Origin: Marinobacterium rhizophilum
GTDB lineage: Bacteria > Pseudomonadota > Gammaproteobacteria > Pseudomonadales > Balneatricaceae
NCBI RefSeq assembly: GCF_024397915.1
Contig: NZ_CP073347.1
Coordinates: forward strand, 3,162,001-3,226,000
Direction: 5' to 3'
Length of the DNA stretch: 64,000 bases
Shown here: in pieces, positions 50,978-60,244 of the stretch
Layout of the letters: each line of letters starts with the position of its first letter
Position numbering within the stretch: the stretch's first letter is position 1
Made by a program: the position numbers and the translations under genes
Notes under the pieces: model-generated
Databases searched by the model: none
Told to the model about the DNA's origin: nothing
The model's input: the letters and a program-made list of their open reading frames with translations, nothing else

Positions 50978-52039
50978 CTATTGATCAAATGAGCGCATCG
51001 CAAGCCCGCAGGCTTTCGTCAGCAGGGGAGCCTCAGCCTCTAATCGCTGCTTGTTCAGCTTAGAGCTGATTTTCATAGCCGCAAATGGATTCGCAACCAC
51101 GGTAGGTATACCCACCTCGGCTTCCATCAAGGATTCTATGCCATCAATGGAGACAGCACCGCCGGCAATAATCAACTTCGCCAGCTGCTGCTGCACACCG
51201 GATGAGTAAAAAAACTGCATGGAGCGGGAAACCTGCTGGGCAATCGTCTGCCGAAAAGGCATAACCAGCATGTCCCGAATATCATCGCTGAGCTCATTGT
51301 GCCGCAAGGCCTGCTCAGCCTCGGCGACCGGCATGCCATACTGCTGCTGAATTGCATTGACCAGATCATTGCCGCCGAATGCCTGCTCGCGACTGTAGAT
51401 AATCACACCGTCTCTGAAGACATTCAGGGTGAGGGTCGAGGCACCGACGTCAGCCAGCCCTACCAGCTCTCCAGGCTTGACAGAGTCGCCCACGAGGCAG
51501 GGATAAACCCGCTCCATGGCATAGGTGTCGACGTCTATGATTTCGCATTTGAGACCCGCGCCATTGATGGCCTCTTCCCGCTGCTCGACATCGCCCCGGC
51601 GGCACGCCACCACCAGGATATCGTCCAGATTCGCCACGCCTTCGACCGGGCCGATCACCTCAAAATCAAGCGAGACCTCATCCAGAGGATAAGGGATAAA
51701 CTGATCAGCCTCGATTTTGACCTGTTCTTCAAGTTCAAACTCGTCAAAAACGTTGCTTATCTGCAATTTCTTGGTAATGACCGCCGAAGAGGGAACGGCA
51801 GCGACTGCCGAGGTCAGTTTCACACCGATCTTGCGCAGCGCTTTTTCAATCGCACTCGACACTTCAGTAATTTGCTGAATGCTTCCATCAACAACCGTCG
51901 ACGCCGGTAGCGCCACCACAGCGTAGGAGTTTAGTGAGTAGTCGGCACCGCTTTTGGACAGCGCCACCAGCTTGACCGACGATGACCCGATGTCAACACC
52001 GACCCATGCTCCAGATTTGTTTCCTAGCAAGCTCAACAC
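50978..52039 (-). CDS. pilM: Type IV pilus actin-like ATPase PilM
   Basis: 353 aa cytoplasmic FtsA/actin-like protein binding the PilN tail. Seen: phosphate-1 loop VGVDIGSSSVKLVALS, LIIAGGAVSIDGIESLM adenosine loop, VGLADVGASTLTL phosphate-2 loop. I chose the GTG at 52037-52039 (AAAGGA upstream), giving an N-terminus VLSLLGNKSGAWVGVD like known PilM; a longer frame starts at 52096. First gene of the pil operon, divergent from ponA. Confidence 0.95.
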   Translation of the reverse strand: MLSLLGNKSGAWVGVDIGSSSVKLVALSKSGADYSLNSYAVVALPASTVVDGSIQQITEVSSAIEKALRKIGVKLTSAVAAVPSSAVITKKLQISNVFDEFELEEQVKIEADQFIPYPLDEVSLDFEVIGPVEGVANLDDILVVACRRGDVEQREEAINGAGLKCEIIDVDTYAMERVYPCLVGDSVKPGELVGLADVGASTLTLNVFRDGVIIYSREQAFGGNDLVNAIQQQYGMPVAEAEQALRHNELSDDIRDMLVMPFRQTIAQQVSRSMQFFYSSGVQQQLAKLIIAGGAVSIDGIESLMEAEVGIPTVVANPFAAMKISSKLNKQRLEAEAPLLTKACGLAMRSFDQ

Positions 52040-52190
52040 TGCTTTATTCCTTTGCAGACTGCAGGGTTTTCCATCGCACTCACCAACTCTAGCCATAAAC
52101 CTCGGAAAATAAAACTATGCAATGCTAGAGGCTCCGGGCATGCAACCGATATACTACCGGCTACGCACTAATGGTTGGTTAAAAGGTAGC

Positions 52191-54560
52191 ATGGGCGTGT
52201 TGATTTCGCTGGCAAAATTATTCGCAAAACTGGCATTGGCCGGAGTCGTCGTCGTACTGCTGGCCATCGCCGGCGTCTACTATGCCCTGGCACCGCAACT
52301 ACCGGACGTTGAAAGCCTGCGCGAGGTCCAGTTCCAGACACCGATGCGAATTTTTTCCAGCGACAACAAGCTGATCGCCGAATATGGCGAGAAAAGGCGC
52401 ACTCCGGTCAGCTACGAAAACGTTCCGATCCACCTTGTGCGTGCGTTTCAGGCAGCCGAAGACAGTCGTTTTTTTGAACACATCGGCATCGATTTCAAAG
52501 GCCTGAGCCGCGCCGCGTACCAGCTGGCCACCAGTGGCCACATACAGAGTGGCGGCTCGACCATCACCATGCAGGTTGCGAAAAATTTTTTCCTCAGCCG
52601 GGAACGCACTTTCAACCGCAAGTTCAATGAAATCCTGCTTGCCCTGCGTATCGAACGCGAACTGTCGAAAGAAGAAATTTTCGAACTCTACATCAACAAG
52701 ATCTACCTGGGGCAGCGTGCCTATGGCATCGAAGCCGCCGCCGGCGTTTACTACGGACGCAGCATTCAGGAGCTGAGCCTGGCGCAGATGGCGACCATTG
52801 CCGGCCTGCCCAAAGCTCCCTCGGCCGACAACCCCATCAGCAACCCGCAGCGCGCAATTGAACGTCGCAACTGGATACTGCAGCGCATGCACGGTCTGGG
52901 CTATATCTCGGATCAGGAGTTCGAAGAGGCGTCAGCCGCACCCAACACGGCCCGCTATCATGGCGCCGACATAGAGCTGAGTGCGCCCTATGTCGCCGAG
53001 ATGGTCCGCAGCGAGCTGTTCGAGCGCTTCGGCGAAGATCTTTATAACGATGGTTACCGGGTCTACACCACCCTGGAGAGCAAACTGCAAACCACGGCCA
53101 ACCGTGCCCTGCAGGACGGCCTGCTGCAGTACAGCACACGCCATGGCTACCGTGGCCCGGAGTCTCAGCTGGACACCGCCCTGACCCCGGACGCCATCCA
53201 GCAAAAACTCAAGGGCATGACGAGTTACGCAGGCCTCGAACCCGCTATCGTCAGCCAAGTCGACAATCAGAGCATCCTGGCCAGCCTCAAAAGCGGTGAA
53301 ACCGTGACCGTAGAATGGACCGGCCTGGAGTGGGCACGCAAATACAAAAGCCATAACTCGATGGGCCCTTCCCCCAGGAAGGCGGCCGATATTCTGGCGC
53401 CAGGGGATGTCATCCGCCTGCAGAAAAGTACGGACGGCTGGACCCTCAGCCAGCTTCCCCAGGTACAGGGCGCCTTTGTCGCATTGAATCCCCAGAACGG
53501 CGCCATCCGTGCACTGAGCGGCGGTTTCAATTTCAACCTGACCAAGTTCAACCGCGCGACCCAGGCCTACCGCCAGCCCGGCTCCAACTTCAAGCCGTTT
53601 ATCTATGCCGCTGCCCTGGAAAATGGCTTTACGCCCGCCAGCCTGATCAATGATGCGCCCGTGGTATTCAAGGACGAAAGCATCGAAGGCAACCTGTGGC
53701 GCCCGCAAAACTCCAGTCAGCAGTTTTACGGTCCCACCCGCCTGCGCGAAGGCTTATTCAGATCCCGCAACCTGGTATCCATACGGCTGCTGCGCGCGAT
53801 CGGCATCGATACCGCCGTAAACTACATCCAGGGTTTCGGGTTTGACCCACAGCGCCTGCCACGCAACCTGTCGCTGTCACTGGGCACCGCCGACGTCACT
53901 CCACTGGAGATCGTCACCGGCTATGCCAGTCTCGCCAACGGCGGCTTCAGGGTCTCCTCCTACTTCATTCAGCGTATCGAAGACCAGTACGGCAACCTGA
54001 TCTTCGACGCCAACCCCGCCTGCGCCAACTGCACTGCAGACCCGGATACAGACGACACCACGGCCAGCCGACTCTCACCCAGCGCACCCCGCATCATGGA
54101 CCCGCGCAACGCCTTTTTGATGTACAGCATGTTGCAGGACGTCATCCGCCAGGGCACGGCAACCCGCGCACGCAGCCTGAAACGCAACGACCTCGCGGGC
54201 AAAACCGGCACCACCAACGACCAGAAAGATGCCTGGTTCACGGGCTTTAACCGCGATCTGGTCGCCACGGCCTGGGTGGGCTTTGACCAGCCGGCGCCAC
54301 TGGGACGCAGCGAGTTTGGCGGTACCGCGGCCCTGCCCATATGGATCGACTTCATGGCAGACGCACTGGAAGAGGCACCGGAGAATGGCCCCGTGCAGCC
54401 AGAGGGTGTCGTGCGCGTGGAAATTGACCCGGCCAGCGGCATGCTGGCCTATCCCGGCCAGAAAAACGCCATTTTCGAAGTCTTTCGCGCTGAAGACGTG
54501 CCCGCCCGATCCGCTCAGAATGCCGCCAGCGGCCAGATCACCACGGATGATATCTTCTGA
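52191..54560 (+). CDS. ponA: Penicillin-binding protein 1A
   Basis: 789 aa bifunctional peptidoglycan synthase. Seen: N-terminal membrane anchor (~8-33), glycosyltransferase domain with catalytic Glu90 (AAEDSRFFEHIGID) and QSGGSTITMQVAKNFFLS, an OB-like insert, and transpeptidase domain with Ser465 (QPGSNFKPFIYAAAL), SRN and Lys671-Thr-Gly. The ATG at 52191 has AAAGG upstream and gives a normal anchor; the frame is open 23 codons further up. Divergent from pilM as in Pseudomonas. Confidence 0.96.
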   Translation: MGVLISLAKLFAKLALAGVVVVLLAIAGVYYALAPQLPDVESLREVQFQTPMRIFSSDNKLIAEYGEKRRTPVSYENVPIHLVRAFQAAEDSRFFEHIGIDFKGLSRAAYQLATSGHIQSGGSTITMQVAKNFFLSRERTFNRKFNEILLALRIERELSKEEIFELYINKIYLGQRAYGIEAAAGVYYGRSIQELSLAQMATIAGLPKAPSADNPISNPQRAIERRNWILQRMHGLGYISDQEFEEASAAPNTARYHGADIELSAPYVAEMVRSELFERFGEDLYNDGYRVYTTLESKLQTTANRALQDGLLQYSTRHGYRGPESQLDTALTPDAIQQKLKGMTSYAGLEPAIVSQVDNQSILASLKSGETVTVEWTGLEWARKYKSHNSMGPSPRKAADILAPGDVIRLQKSTDGWTLSQLPQVQGAFVALNPQNGAIRALSGGFNFNLTKFNRATQAYRQPGSNFKPFIYAAALENGFTPASLINDAPVVFKDESIEGNLWRPQNSSQQFYGPTRLREGLFRSRNLVSIRLLRAIGIDTAVNYIQGFGFDPQRLPRNLSLSLGTADVTPLEIVTGYASLANGGFRVSSYFIQRIEDQYGNLIFDANPACANCTADPDTDDTTASRLSPSAPRIMDPRNAFLMYSMLQDVIRQGTATRARSLKRNDLAGKTGTTNDQKDAWFTGFNRDLVATAWVGFDQPAPLGRSEFGGTAALPIWIDFMADALEEAPENGPVQPEGVVRVEIDPASGMLAYPGQKNAIFEVFRAEDVPARSAQNAASGQITTDDIF

Positions 54561-54939
54561 CAGCGCCACCCGAGCGCCAGGCCAGACTCAGGCGCTGACC
54601 GGCACCTCGCCGGCCTGACACGGCTGGCGCGGCCCCCGCCCGACAAGCAGAAAGATACCAGCGCTGCCAGCAAACCTCCTGGGACCCGCCTAACAGAAGG
54701 CCGCCCGATCAAGTCGAGAAAAGCTCAAAAGCGCATCGGGAAACCAGTGAACGCCATTCAGGAAACGCTCAGGCAACGCCCGCCAGCAGTGTTAGTTCTG
54801 CGCGGCACGGCGCATGCAAACAAAAATGGGACGGCCCCGACTCGTGCTCACCCGGGCGCGAAGCCCGGTGGGTGACACAAGCGAAACCATCCCATTCACC
54901 CGGCGCAAGCACCGGGTTTAAGCAATGACCCTGCGGTTA
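54561..54939. other. Intergenic region between convergent ponA and maeB
   Basis: 379 bp, no gene recognised. Two GC-rich hairpins (about 54848-54875, CCGGGC/GCCCGG; 54898-54917, ACCCGG/CCGGGT) could end the maeB transcript, and a weak CCGGC/GCCGG hairpin at 54599-54613 follows ponA. None has a strong U-run. Confidence 0.45.
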
Positions 54940-56208
54940 TTACTTCAGCAGATCCGCAACAGTCGTCAGCGGGTAGTGCGCAGGCAGCGGCAGACGCGCC
55001 ACACCGGTATCAATCGCAGCCTGGGCAACCGCCATGGAGACGGCGCCGAACAGGCGGTTATCGGTCGGCTTGGGAATGATGTACTGCGGGCCGAATTCCA
55101 GGGAATCCAGCTCATAGGCCGTCAGTACTTCCTGCGGCACTTCCTGTTTCGCCAGCTCAGCCAGCGCCTTGACGGCCGCTTCTTTCATGGCTTCGTTGAT
55201 TTCAGTGGCACGTACATCCAGCGCGCCGCGGAAAATAAACGGGAAGCCCAGCACGTTATTGACCTGGTTCGGGAAGTCGGAACGACCGGTCGCCATGATC
55301 ACATCGCTGCGCGTGGCGTGAGCCAGCTCCGGGTGGATCTCCGGATCCGGGTTGGAGCAGGCGAACACGATCGGTGTTGCCGCCATCTTGGCCAGCTGTT
55401 CGGGCTTGAACAGGTCCGGGCCGGACAGACCGACGAATACGTCGGCACCATCGATGGCATCATCCAGGGTACGCAGGTCGGTTTCAGTCGCGAACACCGC
55501 CTTTTCCGGGCTCAGATCATCGCGACCCGAGTGAATCACACCCTTGCGGTCGAGCATGAAGATGTTTTCGACCTTGGCGCCCATGTTGATCAGCAGCTTC
55601 ATGCAGGCAGAAGCGGCCGCGCCTGCACCCAGGCAGACAATACGGACTTCGTCCAGTTTCTTGCCGGCGATTTCCAGGGCGTTGATCATGCCGGCCGCGG
55701 TAACGATCGCGGTGCCGTGCTGGTCATCATGGAACACGGGAATATTGCAGCGCTCGATCAGGGTGCGCTCAATTTCAAAGCATTCAGGTGCCTTGATATC
55801 TTCGAGGTTGATGCCGCCAAAGGTTTCGGCAATGCGGGCCACGGTATCGATAAAGGCCTGCGGGCTTTCCGCGTCGACCTCGATATCCACGGAGTCAATT
55901 CCGGCGAACCGCTTGAACAGCAGCGCCTTGCCTTCCATTACCGGCTTGGACGCCAGGGGTCCCAGGTTACCCAGACCCAGAATGGCACTGCCATTGGAGA
56001 TAACAGCCACCAGGTTGCCCTTGGCTGTGTAACGGTATGCATTGTCCGGATCCTTGGCAATTTCGCGCACCGGCTCGGCAACACCGGGGCTGTAGGCCAG
56101 TGCCAGATCACGGGCGGATTCGGCAGGGGTGGTCAGTTCTACGCTGATTTTGCCCGGACGGGGAAACTCGTGGTAATCGAGTGCGGCTTTCTTAAATTGC
56201 TCAGACAT
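54940..56208 (-). CDS. maeB: Malic enzyme, short form
   Basis: 422 aa. Oxidative decarboxylation of malate to pyruvate, giving NAD(P)H. Seen: AYSPGVAEP, GNGSAILGLGNLG-type motif (VISNGSAILGLGNLGPLASKPVMEGKALLFKRFAGID), metal site FHDDQHGTAIV, dinucleotide fold VCLGAGAAASACMKLL, SNPDPEIHPE. It lacks the C-terminal phosphotransacetylase domain of E. coli MaeB (~760 aa), like the Pseudomonas enzyme at this locus. Cofactor preference is not certain. Confidence 0.93.
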   Translation of the reverse strand: MSEQFKKAALDYHEFPRPGKISVELTTPAESARDLALAYSPGVAEPVREIAKDPDNAYRYTAKGNLVAVISNGSAILGLGNLGPLASKPVMEGKALLFKRFAGIDSVDIEVDAESPQAFIDTVARIAETFGGINLEDIKAPECFEIERTLIERCNIPVFHDDQHGTAIVTAAGMINALEIAGKKLDEVRIVCLGAGAAASACMKLLINMGAKVENIFMLDRKGVIHSGRDDLSPEKAVFATETDLRTLDDAIDGADVFVGLSGPDLFKPEQLAKMAATPIVFACSNPDPEIHPELAHATRSDVIMATGRSDFPNQVNNVLGFPFIFRGALDVRATEINEAMKEAAVKALAELAKQEVPQEVLTAYELDSLEFGPQYIIPKPTDNRLFGAVSMAVAQAAIDTGVARLPLPAHYPLTTVADLLK

Positions 56209-56435
56209 GGTTGCAAGCTCAATAGGCTGATTTATTAGATAGGAGGGGTTATGAATGATATAGAAAATACCTTATACCCACAATAACCCCCAAACAGCTT
56301 GAAAACGACGCCTGAAACACGGGCAAATTACCCGCACAGCCAAGCCAATGGCGTCGATATCCAGTCGCTGCAGAACCCGGGTCCTGAGGCCTGAAGCCGC
56401 CCGCCTGGCCTGGAAGAATCCGCGCCGCCCATACG

Positions 56436-56463
56436 AAAAAGGCACTCCAGAGGAGTGCCTTTT
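56436..56463 (-). terminator. Intrinsic terminator of rpmE
   Basis: AAAAGGCACTCC / GGAGTGCCTTTT, a 12-bp stem with a 3-nt loop (56437-56448 with 56452-56463) followed leftward by a U-run; 27 bp past rpmE. Roughly symmetric, so it may work both ways. Confidence 0.92.
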
Positions 56464-56490
56464 GCAAAATTCTGAGCAATGCCTGCCGAA

Positions 56491-56706
56491 TTACTTCGCC
56501 AGCTTGAGGCCACCGAAACGCTTGTTGAAGCGATCGATACGACCACCGGTGGTGGCGTCTTTCTGCTTGCCCGTGTAGAACGGGTGGCACTGGCTGCACA
56601 CGTCGACGTGCATGTTCTGGCACATGGTCGAACGGGTGTTCATTTCGTTACCGCAGGAGCAGGTTACGGTAACGTCTTCGTATTTCGGATGGATTCCAGT
56701 TTTCAT
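56491..56706 (-). CDS. rpmE: 50S ribosomal protein L31 (zinc form)
   Basis: 71 aa. Seen: MKTGIHPKYEDVTVTCSCGNEMNTRST and VCSQCHPFYTGKQ, the zinc-binding C-x-C / C-x-x-C type of L31, which acts as a zinc store, unlike the zinc-free YkgM type. Single gene between maeB and divergent priA, as in Pseudomonas. Confidence 0.97.
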   Translation of the reverse strand: MKTGIHPKYEDVTVTCSCGNEMNTRSTMCQNMHVDVCSQCHPFYTGKQKDATTGGRIDRFNKRFGGLKLAK

Positions 56707-56911
56707 AACAAGCCTCGATAATCTGTGCCGCTACCCGATCAGCATCTCTGCCGGGCACCGCACTTTCGTTCCATAGATGATGCCACGGTACTCTGACCGC
56801 AACCAGGCAGCGGATTATACGCATCGCCGAACCCGGCCGCAAGCAGCTGCCCCCTTCAATAGTCCCGATATTACGCCTAAACTAGGTCGCTTCCGGAGCC
56901 AGACCGACGCC

Positions 56912-59119
56912 ATGACAATCTTTCGCATCGCCCTGCCCACGCCTCTGCGTCGCCTGTTTGACTACCTGCCCCCAACCGCGGAGGCACAGAAGGCACCTGC
57001 CATCGGCGTGCGCGTGCGGGTGTCCTTTGGCCGGCGCGAACTCACCGGCGTACTGATCGAACTCGCCGACACCTCGGACGTTCCACAGGCCAAACTCAAG
57101 CCCGCCCTGGAAGTGCTGGATCAGACGCCTCCGCTGCCGCCCCATCTGCTGGAACTCGCCTGCTGGGCCGCGGACTACTACCAGCACCCCATTGGCGATG
57201 CGTTGCACCAGGCACTGCCCGTATTGCTGCGCAAGGGCGAAAGCGACCAGCCCAGCCTGCAGCAGCGCTGGCATGCGGTGCCGGACATAACCGTTGACGC
57301 CATTGCTCCGCGGGCAAAGAAACAGCGCGCCCTGCTGGAACTCTTGCTGCAACACCCCGAGGGTCTGGATAACGCGGCCCTTCGCAGCGCCGGATACAGC
57401 AGTGCCCAGCAGAAACCGCTCAGCGACAAGGGCCTGATCGAGCAGCGCGAAGTGAGTCCGGATAACACCACCACGCCCGCCAAAACGGCATTGCTGTGCC
57501 AGCCCGTATTACCTCTGAACGATGAGCAGCAGCAGGCACTGGATACCATTTTCGCGCGTGAAGGCTTTAACCCGGTACTGCTGCAGGGCATCACCGGCTC
57601 GGGCAAGACCGAGGTTTACCTGCAGGCCATCGAGCGCATTCTGCACGCCGGTGCCCAGGCCCTGGTGCTGGTACCGGAAATTGGGCTGACACCCCAGACC
57701 GTGAGCCGCTTTCGCTCCCGCTTCGCAGTGGAAGTCGAGGTGCTGCACTCCAACATGACCGACCGCCAGCGCCTCGACGCCTGGCTACGGGCGCGTTCCG
57801 GCCAGGCCCGGGTGATTATCGGCACGCGCTCGGCGCTGTTCACGCCGCTGCAGACCCCCGGCATCATCATTGTCGATGAAGAACACGACATCTCGTTCAA
57901 GCAGCAGGACGGCTTTCGCTACTCAGCCCGTGATCTTGCCGTCATGCGCGCCCGGGCCGAAAACGTTCCGCTGGTGCTGGGCACCGCCACGCCCTCGCTC
58001 GAAAGCCTGCACAATGCCCAGAGCGGCCGCTACCGCCATGTACGCCTCAACCAGCGCGCCGGCAATGCCAGCCCACCCAGATTCGAGCTGTACGATATTC
58101 GTCAGCAACCGCTCAACAGCGGCCTGTCCGAGGAAGTCATACGTCGTATCGGCATAGAGCTGCAGCAGGGTAACCAGGTGCTGCTGTTCCTGAACCGGCG
58201 CGGCTTTTCACCGGCGCTGATGTGCCACCAGTGCGGTACCGTTATCGAATGTGACCGCTGCGATGCCCGCATGACGCTGCACCGCACACCGCCACACCTG
58301 CACTGTCACCACTGCGACCACCAGCGCCCGATTCCGCACCGTTGCCCGTCCTGCCACAGCTCGGATTTCAAGCCCCAGGGCGCCGGTACCGAGCGCACCG
58401 AAGGCGTGTTGCAGCAGCTGTTCCCGGACACCGATGTCATTCGGGTCGATCGCGACAGCACCCAGCGACGCAATGCCATGCAGGACATCATGGACCGCGT
58501 ACATGACGGCCGCCCCTGCATCCTGGTGGGCACCCAGATGCTCGCCAAGGGCCATCATTTCCCCGCGGTGACCCTGGTGGTGATTCTGGACGCCGACGCC
58601 GGCCTGTTCAGCGCGGATTTTCGCGGCATGGAGCGCACCGCACAGCTGATTCTGCAGGTCGCGGGCCGGGCCGGACGGGCCGAACGCCCGGGGCAGGTAC
58701 TGATGCAAACGCACCACGCCGACCACCCAACCCTGACGCAACTGGTCAGCCAGGGCTACGAGGCGTTCGCCATGGCAGAGCTGGCCATGCGTCGCGACAG
58801 TGGCCTGCCTCCTTTTATATACCATGCGCTGCTGCGCGCCGAAGCCAACTACCGCGGCCGCGCCGAAGCCTTCCTGAGCACCCTGTGCAGCGCGCTGGCA
58901 TCCGACGGACTGAGCTTGCCCGGCGTCAGCTGGCTTGGCCCCTTCCCCGCCGCAATGGAAAAACGCGCCGGGTTTTTCCGCGCCCAGCTGCTGCTGCAAA
59001 GCCACGACCGTCGAGCTCTGCAACAGGTACTGAGCAGTATCACGCCGATACTGGAGCAGTCGCCTCTGGCGCGACAGGTACGCTGGAGCCTGGATGTCGA
59101 CCCCGCCGACAGCCACTGA
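56912..59119 (+). CDS. priA: Primosomal helicase PriA
   Basis: 735 aa. Restarts stalled replication forks. Seen: N-terminal 3'-DNA-binding domain (MTIFRIALPTPLRRLFDYLPP), winged helix, helicase motifs LLQGITGSGKTEVYLQAIE (Walker A ~228), IIVDEEHDISFKQQDGFRYSARDLAVMRA, and zinc-binding cysteines between the lobes (CHQCGTVIECDRCDARMTLH, CHHCDHQRPIPHRCPSCHS). The ATG 56912 gives the family N-terminus; the frame is open 45 codons upstream over the rpmE promoter. The tandem array starts 42 bp after the stop. Confidence 0.96.
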   Translation: MTIFRIALPTPLRRLFDYLPPTAEAQKAPAIGVRVRVSFGRRELTGVLIELADTSDVPQAKLKPALEVLDQTPPLPPHLLELACWAADYYQHPIGDALHQALPVLLRKGESDQPSLQQRWHAVPDITVDAIAPRAKKQRALLELLLQHPEGLDNAALRSAGYSSAQQKPLSDKGLIEQREVSPDNTTTPAKTALLCQPVLPLNDEQQQALDTIFAREGFNPVLLQGITGSGKTEVYLQAIERILHAGAQALVLVPEIGLTPQTVSRFRSRFAVEVEVLHSNMTDRQRLDAWLRARSGQARVIIGTRSALFTPLQTPGIIIVDEEHDISFKQQDGFRYSARDLAVMRARAENVPLVLGTATPSLESLHNAQSGRYRHVRLNQRAGNASPPRFELYDIRQQPLNSGLSEEVIRRIGIELQQGNQVLLFLNRRGFSPALMCHQCGTVIECDRCDARMTLHRTPPHLHCHHCDHQRPIPHRCPSCHSSDFKPQGAGTERTEGVLQQLFPDTDVIRVDRDSTQRRNAMQDIMDRVHDGRPCILVGTQMLAKGHHFPAVTLVVILDADAGLFSADFRGMERTAQLILQVAGRAGRAERPGQVLMQTHHADHPTLTQLVSQGYEAFAMAELAMRRDSGLPPFIYHALLRAEANYRGRAEAFLSTLCSALASDGLSLPGVSWLGPFPAAMEKRAGFFRAQLLLQSHDRRALQQVLSSITPILEQSPLARQVRWSLDVDPADSH

Positions 59120-59160
59120 TTGCGCCCTGCAGACGCACGGCCAGGCACCGTACCCAGGGT

Positions 59161-60197
59161 ATAGAGGCCAAGCCTGAAAAAATTCGACCGCCCGGTCTGT
59201 TTCCGTACCCCTTAACAACTGACCGCCAACAGGCGATGAGATTCCGGCCTGAGCGCGCCGCTGGCACCGCATCCGGGACATAAAGACCCGGCCTCAAAAA
59301 ATCCGACCGCCCGGTCTGTTGCCGTACCCCTGAACAACTGACCGCCAACAGGCGATGAGATTCCGGTCTGAGCGCGCCGCTGGCACCGCATCCGGGACAT
59401 AAGGACCCGGCCTCAAAAAATTCGACCGCCCGGTCTGTTGCCGTACCCCTGAACAACTGACCGCCAACAGGCGATGAGATTCCGGCCTGAGCGCGCCGCC
59501 GGCACCGCATCCGGGACATAAAGACCCGGCCTCAAAAAATTCGACCGCCCGGTCTGTTGCCGTACCCCTGAACAACTGACCGCCAACAGGCGATGAGATT
59601 CCGGTCTGAGCGCACGCCGCCGGCATCGCATCCGGGACATAAGGACCCGGCCTCAAAAAATTCGACCGCCCGGTCTGTTGCCGTACCCCTTAACAACTGA
59701 CCGCCAACAGGCGATGAGATTCCGGCCTGAGCGCGCCGCCGGCACCGCATCCGGGACATAAAGACCCGGCCTCAAAAAATCCGACCGCCCGGTCTGTTTC
59801 CATACCCCTTAACAACTGACCGCCAACAGGCGATGAGATTCCGGTCTGAGCGCACGCCGCCGGCACCGCATCCGGGACATAAGGACCCGGCCTCAAAAAA
59901 TTCGACCGCCCGGTCTGTTGCCGTACCCCTTAACAACTGACCGCCAACAGGCGATGAGATTCCGGTCTGAGCGCACGCCGCCGGCACCGCATCCGGGACA
60001 TAAAGGCCCGGCCTCAAAAAATCCGACCGCCCGGTCTGTTGCCGTACCCCTTAACAACTGACCGCCAACAGGCGATGAGATTCCGGTCTGAGCGCACGCC
60101 GCCGGCACCGCATCCGGGACATAAAGGCCCGGCCTCAAAAAATCCGACCGCCCGGTCTGTTTCCATACCCCTTAACAACTGACCGCCAACAGGCGAT
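59161..60197. repeat. Tandem array of ~8.5 units of 119/121 bp upstream of argS
   Basis: The core GACCGCCAACAGGCGAT recurs nine times, at 59221, 59340, 59459, 59578, 59699, 59818, 59939, 60060 and 60181. Spacings are 119, 119, 119, 121, 119, 121, 121, 121 bp; the 2-bp change is GAGCGCGCC versus GAGCGCACGCC. Units differ by only a few bases. Each contains GACCG-CC-CGGTC, CGCC-AACA-GGCG and an AAAAAAT tract. A decayed half unit opens the array; the last copy is cut short after GGCGAT and runs straight into the argS promoter. Confidence 0.97.
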
Positions 60198-60200
60198 AAT
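60172..60200 (+). promoter_or_regulatory. Sigma70 promoter of argS, formed by the last array copy
   Basis: TTAACA-N17-GATAAT: five of six bases match at each box with ideal spacing. The -35 and spacer belong to the repeat; the -10 differs from the other copies, which read GATGAG. The start point would be about 60207, giving a leader of ~38 nt. Confidence 0.7.
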
Positions 60201-60244
60201 GCGCGGTCGATTTTTATCCAATCCGAACCGGTACCTCACGTCTG

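Larger units (their letters stand above)
59120..60244. other. 1.1-kb noncoding region between priA and argS
   Basis: Almost entirely occupied by the tandem array (59161-60197) and the argS promoter/leader (to 60244). The many 60-160-codon frames read leftward here are by-products of the repeat: the unit length (119 or 121 bp) is not a multiple of three and no frame has a ribosome binding site. Confidence 0.8.

Noticed and set aside
59040..60138. Series of leftward ORFs of 62-159 codons with repeated peptide MSRMRC..GISSPVGGQL..TDRAV
   Set aside because: They are translations of the tandem DNA repeat; unit length is not divisible by three, so the peptide repeats shift frame, and no ribosome binding sites are present.
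59161..60197. CRISPR array
   Set aside because: Whole 119/121-bp units are nearly identical, with no short repeat plus variable spacers and no cas genes in the window.
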